In this document: positions 13,201 to 21,454 of the stretch, piece by piece | Position numbering within the stretch: the stretch's first letter is position 1 | How the letters are laid out: each line of letters starts with the position of its first letter | DNA from: Phoronis australis | Lineage: Eukaryota > Phoronida > Phoronidae | Length of the DNA: 43,804 nt | NCBI GenBank assembly: GCA_002633005.1 | Contig: NMRA01000364.1 | Span: forward strand, 245,075 to 288,878 | Reading direction: 5' to 3' | The notes under the pieces: generated by a model | What the model was told of the DNA's origin: nothing | Seen by the model: only the letters and a program-made list of their open reading frames with translations | Databases searched by the model: none | Translations under genes and position numbers: made by a program

Positions 13201-16200
13201 TCGCCAATTTACGCTGTGTGGTGGACGTTATTTTGTCAACTTGACTTGACCGACAGCACTCACCTCCATGCTTCTTCGTTCCACGGCGACTATTTACACA
13301 AAGAGTGATGACGTTTTTCACAAGTGAGGTCACTTGTCTCGTGTTATGGCAGAGGCTTTCAACTTGTTCGAAATCGTGAGTTTTTGGACTCGAGTTGCGC
13401 CCGTTATTGTTTGACCGACATTTGCATTAAAAATTTCTTTTATTGATTATAGAAATACGTGATCATAACGAGACGTGGAATTATGACTGTTTTAAAAACA
13501 TCTTTAGAAGCAATTATTTCGTTATTAATCCAGTCTGACCCACGGTTCTCTTAACCGAGAAAAATAAACATGATGTGAGCGATTTTTTGACCGACACCGT
13601 AACGGGCGAATGCTCGTTTTGAAGTTTATTCTTTTTGTTTGGAACATGTTTATTTTTCACCTGTGCAGAATCTACCACAAATTTGATGTCTACTCTTTTG
13701 TTTGGTGTACTTTAATGTGAGAAAAAACTACCCGAATGTGTAAAAACATAATGAAACAAATACTCGGTCATCATGTCACAAAATGGCCGCCCCCAAAATC
13801 GCTCATTGTAATTAAAACGCAACTTATATNATGTGCTTTTAAGCTGTTGTTACGAAAGACCCAGTTCTTTACGATATTCCTCCGTTGCCAATGTTCCCCA
13901 AAACTGCGATGTCAAGTCTATTGCCATGTTTCCCGGCTCGATGCTCCCTAAGCCCATCCCTGTAACTAGCTGTGTGAATCTTCTACCCACTATCGTCAAG
14001 CAGTCTACGTGGTAGATATTTCGGACTCGAATGGTAAGAATTTTTGTTCAGGCTGAAAATGGCCAATGTCTAAACAAAATTATTCTGGATGGCTAAAAAG
14101 GGGATGTGGAAACGATAATTCACATAGTCGAGCTTACGTGGGGGCTGACGCAAGAAATAGTAAAGAACAGCCAGCGACATTAGTTAAAACTGCTAACCAG
14201 TTTGACTGAGATGCAATAATCGAAAAACAAAATTTGACTAGCCGTTTTTTATTACTTCAAAATCATACACAAACATACATTATTGCCAACGTTTGAATTC
14301 AGAAATCGACAGGCAGCAACGAAATCGGTAACCCAATAAGGCACTTGTACTGTTCCTTCGGTCGCCCCACATCCTCTATAACCCGGCAGTTATATTCATC
14401 AAAATATTGAGAATTTGACATCTTTTCGTGAGTTGTGAGATTTGTTCAAAATACGAGAGCTTCCCACCTTAATAGAATTTGGAGGGATGGCAAAACCATT
14501 GTCACATTTCTCTGGCCTGATTTTTTTGAATATGTGTTTTATCTAGTGCACTGCAGACGGAAACTCAGCGCGGCAGACAAAGTCGCTGAACGCGGAGGTT
14601 TTGACGCCGGCGGCGTTCTTAAACTTTGCAAACAAGGGAAGAAAATAAAGTGACAAAAAGGTTCATGTATTATATTTTGAAGTGAGTTCATGACCCAAGA
14701 AAATAACTCGTTACCTGTATTGGTCAGATTGCTAAACCACCGTCTCGGAGTCCTGGTGTTGTTGCACTCATTGTGATCATCGATCTTTTTCTAAAAGTCG
14801 GGGAATCGCGCGTTTCCTTAGCACTAGGCGCTAAGTCTTCATTCTTTAAAAGTCGGGGATGGGCGCTTAACCGAGAGGTGGGCGCTTACCGTAACTGGAA
14901 ATCTTCAAAAATCGCAGGGGGGCGGTTAACCGAGCAGTGGGCGGTTAAATGGAAAATCCACTTAAAGTCGGGGATGGGCGGTTAACTGAGCATGGGCGTT
15001 AACCCGAACGATTACGGTAGTATTTGTGCCAAATATAAGTAAAGAGTCTTCAGTAGATCTTTGCAGACTGGTCGGCTGTAATGGGCCTAGATGTTCACTA
15101 GGTGGTGCTTGTAAAGATACCTCTTTTGACATCTGAATGAAACGAGAGCTGAGAAAAAAGCAATTTTCATCAACAGGGGGAGTTCTTGTGTGATAAAGGA
15201 CGCCCGTGACTTACCCGAATGCAGATGTCTCTGAGTAGCCATCTTGCACCACTTGCATCATTTGGTGAATTTTGTACAGACAATACTTGAATTTTGTTGC
15301 CACAATGTTAACCCTAGTATTTTTAGTTACGGAATATTTATTTACTTGCTACTTTAGTAAGTTCAAGTCAACGTCGTTCTTACAAACAGAATATATCTGC
15401 TACCAAGGGTACCATTTTTTGACTTGAATAAAGTGAAAGCCAAGTTAGCACTGTACATGTACTTAGAAAGAATTGCAGTTTCAACATTGTGTGACCCTTC
15501 GTCACATTATAAAGGATAGAGATACAAGATCAGTTATTCAATTTCTACCCATGAATTCAAATGAATTTTATCATATCAGAACTGTTTTCAAATTTGTCTG
15601 TACAACTATCATTTCTAAGTTTAATAGCCTCTGTAGTTCAACATTACCATTTACTGCAATGTGTCTGTCTATTTTCCTGTTACTTTGTTTTCAAATTGTC
15701 TGATTACCTTTATGTGAGCAGTCAGTCCATTGATTTTGTTCTCAAGTCATACTCACTCATAGCTTTTTCATGTTGCGTTTGTTTTCCCATTTCTACACAC
15801 CTAGACCTTTCTTATTTAACCCCTGTTTGTTCAGTGTTACTTACTCATGTTGTCCCTCGTTCATCCGATCTCTCCCGTCCTGCTGCTCCATTCTTCTTCT
15901 TGAGCCAGTCATGTTTGGTTGCCATCACTTTTGAGTATAGTTTGTGATGTCATCACCCTAGTTACTACGACACTAGCATGATGTCATCTGCATTGTTACC
16001 ATTGTTAGCTGAGTGGAGGTGATGTCATGATTTTCAAACTTTTTTTTAACTCAGACTTGTATGGTAATAGTGGTACCGGGTAGTGATAATAGTGTAGATA
16101 ACAATCTGTTCTGTGAATACAGCACTTATTCTCATCCAGGTCCTGGCTAATACATAGTCGTTTAAAAGAAATATTTACATGTGTAAATAGTAGTGTAAAT

Positions 16201-19200
16201 AGTTTGAAATTTAAAAAAAAATCAAGTTTAAAAGAGAAACGAGATGAAACACTAGACATGTGCATTATCTTGAACTTGCTTAACGTTTCCTGCGCCACTT
16301 GGTGGCCATTTAAAAAGTTTTTGCGTATGTGTTTGATGTCTGCCTAACTATCTGCCAAAGCACTCAAAGGACGATTATGATTATGAAAACTGAGTGATGC
16401 CAAGACCCTGGCTGATGTTGATTTTTGGAGTTTTTGACTATTCCGGAGCCCTTTACGGGCAATTTTGCTTTTTTGTATCTATGGCAATATCTCTTTAAGC
16501 CATTGAAGGATCTTTGCGAAATTTGGCAGATGGGTTCCTATAGAGATGGCAACAGATGACGATGAGTTTCATACCAATCAGACTATTGCTGTTTCCCCTA
16601 GTGTCAGTAGTTTTTTGCATTTGCCTCTATATCTTAGGAGTTCCTTGACATATTTTCATGAAATTGGCAAATAGTTGTGTTTTACAGAGACCACACCACC
16701 TTCTCAATTTGAATGTGTTTGACACATTCTGCGCCATCTAATAGCCATTTTTATGATTCAAAAACACCAATAGAAGCACACAGTTTGCGGTGCTGTCGTG
16801 AATACATTTCAACGCTCCGTGTTGGTCTTGTTAAAATATGTGGTTTAGTTCCCAGCAACACAAAAACAAAGTTGAGAACACAAGAAAAAGCACATCAAGC
16901 TCCAATCGTACTTCCAATAGTATTAAATAGCTAGGATTGCATTGTGTTCATTGATTCTCTACCGGAATGCAGGAGCAGTTTTACTCTTTGCTATCGCTAT
17001 ATAGATTTGCTATCTTGTCATTTTTCATTTCAGAATCTGGTATGGCAGTGACGCCACTTGACAGGGAGTTTGTAACAAATGAACTGAATGTCGTTGAAGA
17101 CTCATCCACTGCACAGTTGTAAGTGTAATCATAGTTGTTCTACAAATGACCAATCTCAATGGGACTTTACATGCAGGAATACGTAGTGTTCAACCTACTG
17201 ATTGTTGTAATGAGAATGTTCATGACTGATTGCATGCATTTGTAAATTCTACGGCTACAGAATTGTGGGAAATATTTGGCTGTCGTAAAGCTAATGTCAT
17301 CTATTTCGAGGTCAGGAAAATCACTTGCAAGTAAAAGAGGTTAATTTTGTGTTTCTACAATCAAAGGCTGTCGAGTAGTCACATTTTGGTCAGATGTTTC
17401 TGTAACCTCTTTTGCTCCATTGCTAACATTAAAGTAGCCTCTGCTCTTTCATCCCAAACATTGCAAACATTAACTCTCACAAATTTAAGTACATTTCTCT
17501 TCATCACCTATTACTTGAATTATAAGTAGTTCCGTTTGGTGGCAACAGGGGTCATTGTTTTCATGGAGCAATTCACTGATGTCGGGCATGAACACATTGT
17601 TCATGCTGCCTATTGTATACTGCCATGCGGTCACCTGTGCGATTTCATTTATATCCGTCTATTCGGCAGTGTGTATCAGACCCTTGACAAAGAGTACATC
17701 ACTCCAAACGTGGGGAATATTTTAATGCATTTTAGTACCGACGCTTGTCATTTAATTTTTACTAGTTTTTACTATTTTATATTCTTATCCGTTGGTAACT
17801 GCACAGCATTCCAGCATCCATTTGATTTATTTATTGACAAAGTGTTGTGAGCCAATACGTATGTAAGCGTATTCCTTTTCCTCATGTAAAATTAATGCAG
17901 TTGTCTACAATAACCTCTGTCCATGTACATTGTATTTGTGAGGATAACTGGGTGTACAGGGTTATGGAACGACTCCATTCTTCAACATTGGATTTGAACC
18001 ATTGGGAAAGTAAAGGGATGTCGAATGTGAGCTGATCCCACTACCTTACTGTTGAAGAGACTTGTCATTAAGGCTACCTTAGATCAGTTGGAACTGGTAT
18101 TACTAAGTGGTTTGGGAAACAGTGTCATGATTGCTCTAACCGAATTTGTCTAATGCTGTAACTGAATTTGTCTAACGCTGTAACTGAATTTGTCTAATTT
18201 GCTTGCAGCCCACTTCTTTATAGTATTGTATCGAACCATCTGAACAGCAAAAAAGCTGGGTTCTCTATCGACGCGCCAAGCAGGAGGCGAGACAAATGTA
18301 AGTGGAGACATTTGTGAAGGCAGGTTAAAAATAGGGAATAGTCCCTAATTATTTGTTTTTGCAAGTGTACAGGCCCTCTCCCTGAAAAAGATTTTTTTTC
18401 AGTTTCTTCTCTCAGTAGTTGACATAAAAGAGTATGTTGGCTATTAACGCACTCCACCGAGCATTTTGGTGCTGCATCGTTGATAATATCAATGATCATG
18501 GATGAGAGCTATGTGCCCGTCACCAGTCATTGCACTGGGCAGGTTCTAAATTGTGATTAGCAGGCTTTTTACATTTTGTTTTTATCTCCATCCTGTCCCA
18601 GGCACTACATTTTCCACTCCCCAAGTCATCAGCCATTCAGATCTTACTGACAGCTGAGACGGATTTAAATCTTTATGACAAAGTCAAGCCAATAGTTTGC
18701 ACATGAGAGTACTAAAGAGTATGTGAAGTCCTGAAATCCTGGCCTCTTACCGTAACCTTCGTTGAACTATTTACTGTTGAAATTCTTTCACACAAAATCA
18801 TTTTAAAGGCATAGGGTCTTGCTATAAATAGTTTATAAATACCAGAACCATGATTTCTTTTTGTTTTTCCCAGTGATGCTTTTTGATTAAAGGCTAAACG
18901 TTTGCCATAACTAATTGATATTTGTGATTACAGTCAGATTACTTCATATAGTTAAGTCTTTTTATGCACCCACATATTTATATGTGGGCGCATTATGCCG
19001 TCATGTCCGTCCGGGCGGCGTCCGGGGTCCGCTGCTTTATCTCCAAAACCCTTTGACATACGTTCATGAAATTTGGCACATATGTTCCATTCATGAATGG
19101 GACGGCATGTGCGAACTTTCGGACGGATCCGACTACCGGTGTGCCCCCTAGTGGCAATTTTAGTTTTTTACACTTTGTATTTTCAAAAGTCCTGAACGGA

Positions 19201-21322
19201 TTTTCATGAAATTTGGTATGTAGGCACCTATTAGTGAGATGACGCTAACCTGCCGTTTTCAGATGGATTCGACATAGTTTGCGCCACCTAGTGGCCATTT
19301 TTAGTGTTTTCGAGTCTGTTTTTGTGTGTCCACCCCTCTATCAACCAAACCGCTCAAAGGATGATTGTAAAAATTGGCATGTACGATTGACGATGATTTT
19401 CCGACGATTTCGACCACTGTGGCGCCTGCTAGTGGCAGTTTTGTTTTTTTGTGCCTATGGATGTATCTCCTAAACCGTTCGCAGGATCTTTACNGCTTGT
19501 CATTTAATTTTTACTAGTTTTTACTATTTTATATTCTTATCCGTTGGTAACTGCACAGCATTCCAGCATCCATTTAATTTATTTATTGACAAAGTGTTGT
19601 GAGCCAATACGTATGTAAGCGTATTCCTTTTCCCCGTTTAAAAAATGCAGTTGTCTACAATAACCTGTCCATGTACGTTGTATTTGTGAGGGTAACTGGG
19701 TGTACAGGGTTATGGAACGACTCCATTCTTCAACATTGGATTTGAACCATTGGGAAGGTAAAGGGATGTCGAATGTGAGCTGATCCCACTACCTTACTGT
19801 TGAAGAGACTTGTCATTACGGCTGCCTTAGATCAGTTGAAACTGGTATTACTAAGTGGTTTGGGAAACAGTGTTATGATTGCTCTAACCGAATTTGTCTA
19901 ATGCTGGAATTTAATGTGTGTAATTTGCTTGCAGCCCACTTCTTTATAGTATTGTATCGAACCATCTGAACAGCAAAAAAGCTGGGTTCTCTATCGACGC
20001 GCCAAGCAGAAGGCGAGACAAATGTAAGTGGAGACATTTGTGAAGGCAGGTTAAAAATAGGGAATAGTCCCTAATTTGTTTGTTTTTGCAAGTGCACAGG
20101 CCATCTCCCTGAAAAAGATTTATTTTCAGTTTCTTCTCTCAGTAGTTGACATAAAAGAGTATGCTGGCTGTTAACCCACTCTGTCCAATGAGCATTTTGG
20201 TACTGCATCGTTGAAAATATCAATGATCATGAATAAGAGCTATGTGCCCATCACCAGTCATTGCACTGGGTAGGTTCTAAATTGTGATTAGCAGGCTTTT
20301 TACATTTTGCTTTTATCTCCATCCTGTCCCAGTCACTACATTTTCCACTCCCCAAGTCATCAGCCATTCAGATCTTACTGACAGCTGAGACGGATTGAAA
20401 TCTTTATGACAAAGTCAAGCCAATAGTTTTCACATGAGAGTACTAAAGAGTATGTGAAGTCCTGAAATCCTGGCCTCTTAACCTTCGTTGAACTATTTAC
20501 TGTTGAAATTCTTTTACACAAAATCACATTAAAGGCGTAGGGTCTTGCTATAAATAGTTTATAAATAACAGAACCATGATTTCTTTTTGTTTTTCCCAAT
20601 GATGCTTTTTGATTAAAGGCTATTAAACAATTGCCATAACTAATTCATATCTGTGATTACAGTCAGGTTACTTTATATAGTTAAATCTTTTTAATATTAT
20701 TGTTTTACAACAGCTGTGGTGTACAAGCCATATTAATTTGGTAGGTTGAGCGGTATCAAACATACAGCTGCATTGTTTTTTCTATCTTTGGGCTAGATGT
20801 AGGAATTGGCCACTTGTTTCCGAGAAAGCTTCATGTATTTTTTATCTGTAACCCAGAGAACGACATTAGCCAGTTCTTTGTAGAAAAAGTTCCATGTGAG
20901 TGCTTGGTCAGATGTGTGCTTAGATGGTTGGCCAGAATGTAGTGCTTTGCATTATTTAAATGTTAATTGCTCCAAAAGCAGTGTATAGGACAATTTTGTG
21001 AACAGCCTAGCTGCCTTCTGGACTTCTGGTCAAACATTCCATCAACCTTTTTTGAAAAATTTCACATTTGAACCACATTACTGACAACTGCTTATTTTGT
21101 TTGAGCTGTCTCTTTTTACAATTAACAGAACATAGATTTTATCATTTGCAGGTGTATTATTGTGAATGTTTGTTTTGCACTTTTTAATTTTGCCGGTTCG
21201 AACGGATTGTTGCATGTAGCGTAGTGGAGACAGCTCTCAACAATATCACTTTAATTTTTTCAGCGCCAGCTAGAAAGAGTAAGGCAGGTGATGCCTACAC
21301 CGTCTATGCATCCCAGAGGTGA
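1004..21322 (+). CDS. CEP20: Centrosomal protein CEP20 (FOPNL/FOR20), 5' partial
   Basis: Small centrosomal and centriolar-satellite protein of the FOP/OFD1/FOR20 family, known to act at basal bodies in ciliogenesis. Exons here join in phase: 1004-1201, 17034-17118, 18209-18297, 21264-21322. The first exon, which should encode about ten N-terminal residues, lies off the left edge. The product reads (V/L)IKESLESRGVLGQIKAR, then the LisH-type helix ELIREYLEFNKYRYTSSVL, then ESGMAVTPLDREFVTNELN, then PLLYSIVSNHLNSKKAG, ending in a basic tail (SRRRDKSPARKSK) and TVYASQR-stop. This parallels vertebrate CEP20 closely up to the PLLY segment. The C-terminal tail is shorter than the human one (about 153 against 174 residues as I recall). 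A second copy of exon 4 lies at 19935-20023; using both would shift the frame, because each is 89 nt. Intron 2 spans 15.8 kb. Confidence 0.9.
1946..2828. repeat. Duplicated segment, copy 1
   Basis: 883 bp nearly identical to 3201-4090. It contains a short frame MASRVIVKRGDKYYRSAAK (from 1972, stopping after about 29 codons), a T-rich tract and a ~12-bp minisatellite (GCCTCGACGCAA type) at 2364-2431. The copies differ mainly in T-run length and minisatellite unit number. Confidence 0.85.
2364..2431. repeat. 12-bp GCCTCGACGCAA minisatellite
   Basis: Short array of GCCTCGACTCAA/GCCTCGACGCAA units in duplicated segment copy 1. The counterpart at 3614-3694 has one extra unit. Confidence 0.7.
2861..3199 (+). 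mobile_element. Modular repeat family, 5' part (copy 1)
   Basis: Starts TATGCGCCCACATATTTATA, an imperfect palindrome, followed by a GTCCGTCCG stretch. It then has modules containing ATGAAATTTGGCA and ending in a CTAGTGGC motif (3033-3046 and 3177-3192), about 145 bp apart. It is cut by the gap at 3200. Its 3' end is probably at 4092-4270, after the misplaced contig. Confidence 0.75.
3200..3200. other. Collapsed assembly gap (N)
   Basis: Single N. The sequence after it restarts at a point matching 1946. Further single Ns lie at 4091, 6049, 8524, 10412, 13830 and 19494. Confidence 0.9.
3201..4090. repeat. Duplicated segment, copy 2, bounded by gaps
   Basis: 890 bp flanked by a single N on both sides (3200 and 4091) and nearly identical to 1946-2828. 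It carries one more 12-bp minisatellite unit than copy 1. It sits inside a split modular repeat (2861-3199 and 4092-4270), which fits an allelic contig placed in a gap better than a real tandem duplication. Confidence 0.85.
4092..4270 (+). mobile_element. Modular repeat family, probable 3' end of copy 1
   Basis: Ends GCATTTCAACGCTCCGCGTT then GCTCTTG, matching the 3' end of the copy at 16292-16831 (CATTTCAACGCTCCGTGTTG). It follows the N at 4091 directly. Confidence 0.6.
4430..6680 (+). repeat. Cassette array, first block
   Basis: Higher-order repeat built from cassette A (core at 4770-5010 and 6441-6610), cassette B (5578-5769) and linker C (5885-6430), with a partial unit at 4430-4740. A and B are diverged relatives: both carry GGGTACCAG, TTCATGTCTTTA, GACCTGAATGACAGCAGATT and CACATTGCTGTGAGTACCTG. 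The copy at 6441 starts as A and ends as B, a recombinant. A 117-bp repeat around the N at 6049 looks like a contig-end overlap. Confidence 0.8.
6681..7707. other. Spacer between cassette blocks
   Basis: No gene seen. Three TGATGTCATC motifs stand at 7047, 7067 and 7088 inside a GTTGCCAT-containing repeat that has a relative at 15920-16030. The rest is AT-rich without recognisable structure. Confidence 0.6.
7708..7889 (+). mobile_element. GGGCGGTTAA miniature element, right end degenerate
   Basis: After TA, it begins with the same terminal CCGTAATCGTTCGGGTTAAC as the complete copy at 38914. It then carries repeated GGGCGGTTAA motifs in direct orientation. The right inverted end is not preserved (it reads GGGCGCTTATTACG, then CCGCCCTGGGCGGTTAATC). 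It is inverted relative to the 38.9-kb copy. Confidence 0.75.
7990..11147 (+). repeat. Cassette array, second block
   Basis: Continues A-B-C-A-B: A at 8022-8520, B at 9030-9300, C at 9310-9790, A at 9818-10400, B at 10825-11140. The A-to-A spacing is about 1.8 kb. The last linker C stops after ACTATGAATGGTGTGTG at about 11147, where unrelated sequence begins. Overlaps at the Ns at 8524 and 10412 inflate the array. Confidence 0.8.
11148..13640. other. GGACGTTA/TTGACA motif cluster
   Basis: No gene recognised. Nine copies of GGACGTTA in either orientation lie at 11339, 11505, 11671, 11708(-), 12631(-), 12787, 13016(-), 13058(-) and 13223. Most sit within about 30 bp of TTGACA or TGTCAA. A C-homopolymer (12559-12569) adjoins a GGGGGCATATGCCCCC palindrome. 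The left edge interrupts the cassette array. Confidence 0.65.
13641..14840. other. Intronic sequence with one gap
   Basis: The N at 13830 shows no repeat across it. After it a 60-codon frame (13833-14015; ...SIAMFPGSMLPKPIPVTSC...) ends in TAG. It resembles nothing I know and is not claimed as a gene. The rest has no recognisable feature. Confidence 0.5.
14841..15017 (+). mobile_element. GGGCGGTTAA miniature element, left end degenerate
   Basis: Carries GGGCGCTTAACC, GGGCGGTTAACC and GGGCGGTTAAAT motifs. It ends in an intact right terminus CCCGAACGATTACGG followed by TA (15018-15019). Its left end has lost the inverted terminus. Confidence 0.7.
15018..16290. other. Intronic sequence, short repeats
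   Basis: Contains TCACTAGGTGGTGCTTG (15095-15110) in a segment similar to 765-860. Three TGATGTCAT motifs lie at 15945, 15979 and 16020. A pyrimidine-rich 128-codon open frame (15561-15947) is hydrophobic and low in complexity; I do not call it a gene. Confidence 0.5.
16292..16831 (+). mobile_element. Modular repeat family, 5'-truncated copy
   Basis: Starts within a module at GCGCCACTTGGTGGCC and runs through several modules of about 140-150 bp. The module-end motifs lie near 16302, 16448, 16597 and 16737. It ends CATTTCAACGCTCCGTGTTG. It supplies the 3' half that the copy at 18963 lacks. Confidence 0.7.
17034..17118 (+). CDS. CEP20: CEP20 exon 3
   Basis: 85 nt after a TTTCATTTCAG acceptor, ending at a GTAAGTG donor. 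The split codon G|AA gives Glu, and the exon reads ESGMAVTPLDREFVTNELN, then VVEDSSTAQ. It matches the family segment ESGxxVxPLDRxFxxxELN directly after the LisH motif. It is too short to stand out as an open frame and was found by phase and homology. Confidence 0.9.
17119..18208 (+). other. CEP20 intron 3
   Basis: No further exon seen. From 17743 onward the sequence recurs after the N at 19494. Just before the exon 4 acceptor, a 23-bp tandem repeat (CTAATGCTGTAACTGAATTT type) has about three units at 18137-18202; the second copy has fewer. Confidence 0.7.
18209..18297 (+). CDS. CEP20: CEP20 exon 4, first copy
   Basis: 89 nt after a TTGCTTGCAG acceptor, ending at a GTAAGTGG donor. TT|C completes a Phe codon, followed by PLLYSIVSNHLNSKKAG, then FSIDAPSRRRDK. 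It corresponds to the PLLYGIL segment that closes the conserved domain in vertebrates. A near-identical copy lies at 19935-20023. Confidence 0.88.
18963..19493 (+). mobile_element. Modular repeat family, 5' part truncated by a gap
   Basis: Starts TATGCACCCACATATTTATA at a TTTTTA site and runs through three modules ending in CTAGTGGC (19142-19155, 19281-19296, 19422-19438), spaced about 140 bp apart. It stops at the N at 19494. The matching position in the second copy of the flanks (about 20692, CTTTTTAATATTA) lacks the element, so it looks like an insertion present on one allele only. Confidence 0.8.
19495..20692. repeat. Second copy of 17743-18964 (probable other haplotype)
   Basis: Collinear with 17743-18964, with scattered substitutions and a shorter 23-bp tandem repeat; it includes the second CEP20 exon 4. 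It begins directly after the N at 19494 and ends exactly where the modular repeat was inserted in the first copy. Confidence 0.8.
19935..20023 (+). CDS. CEP20: CEP20 exon 4, second copy (probably allelic duplicate)
   Basis: Same length, acceptor and donor as the copy at 18209. The only coding change I see is a synonymous Arg codon (AGG to AGA). It lies in a ~1.2-kb segment (19495 to ~20692) that repeats 17743-18964 and starts immediately after a single N at 19494. Splicing both copies together would break the frame, so they could only be mutually exclusive. An unmerged second haplotype is the simplest reading. Confidence 0.75.
20693..21263 (+). other. CEP20 intron before the last exon
   Basis: Single-copy-looking AT-rich sequence with no exon or repeat recognised. 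Confidence 0.5.
21264..21322 (+). CDS. CEP20: CEP20 last coding exon
   Basis: 59 nt after a TTTAATTTTTTCAG acceptor. T|CG makes Ser, followed by PARKSKAGDAYTVYASQR and a TGA at 21320-21322. The basic SRRRDKSPARKSK run spans the exon 4/5 join. The exon is assigned by phase and by a polyadenylation signal 127 bp downstream; the tail itself is not strongly conserved. Confidence 0.75.
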
Positions 21323-21448
21323 CCGAAGAACATCCATTTCAATGTGCTACACATTCTATAGTTTTATTTATATGTACATATTATTTGAAATAGGACGACT
21401 GGAGGTTGTCTATGTGCCTCTTGGTATAGTGTGCTATATACTGCCACC

Positions 21449-21454
21449 AATAAA
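21449..21454 (+). terminator. Polyadenylation signal of CEP20
   Basis: AATAAA 127 bp after the CEP20 stop codon, followed by a T/GT-rich stretch (GTGTTTACC). This fits a short 3' UTR. Confidence 0.6.

Larger units (their letters stand above)
1202..17033 (+). other. CEP20 intron 2, repeat-rich
   Basis: 15.8-kb intron bounded by GTACCT and TTTCAG. It holds most of the window's repeats and five of the seven single-N gaps (3200, 4091, 6049, 8524, 10412), plus the one at 13830. I found no convincing exon of another gene on either strand. Confidence 0.75.

Noticed and set aside
13346-13382. ATGGCAGAGGCTTTC... followed by a GTGAGT donor-like site
   Set aside because: Ten codons only (MAEAFNLFEI), no matching downstream exon found, and CEP20 exon 2 lies upstream of it.
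13833-14015. 60-codon frame after the gap at 13830
   Set aside because: No recognisable family, no splice context; another overlapping frame is equally open.
15561-15947. 128-codon hydrophobic open frame in CEP20 intron 2
   Set aside because: Pyrimidine-rich sequence gives Leu/Phe/Ser runs by composition. No family pattern, no splice context, and no related copy seen.
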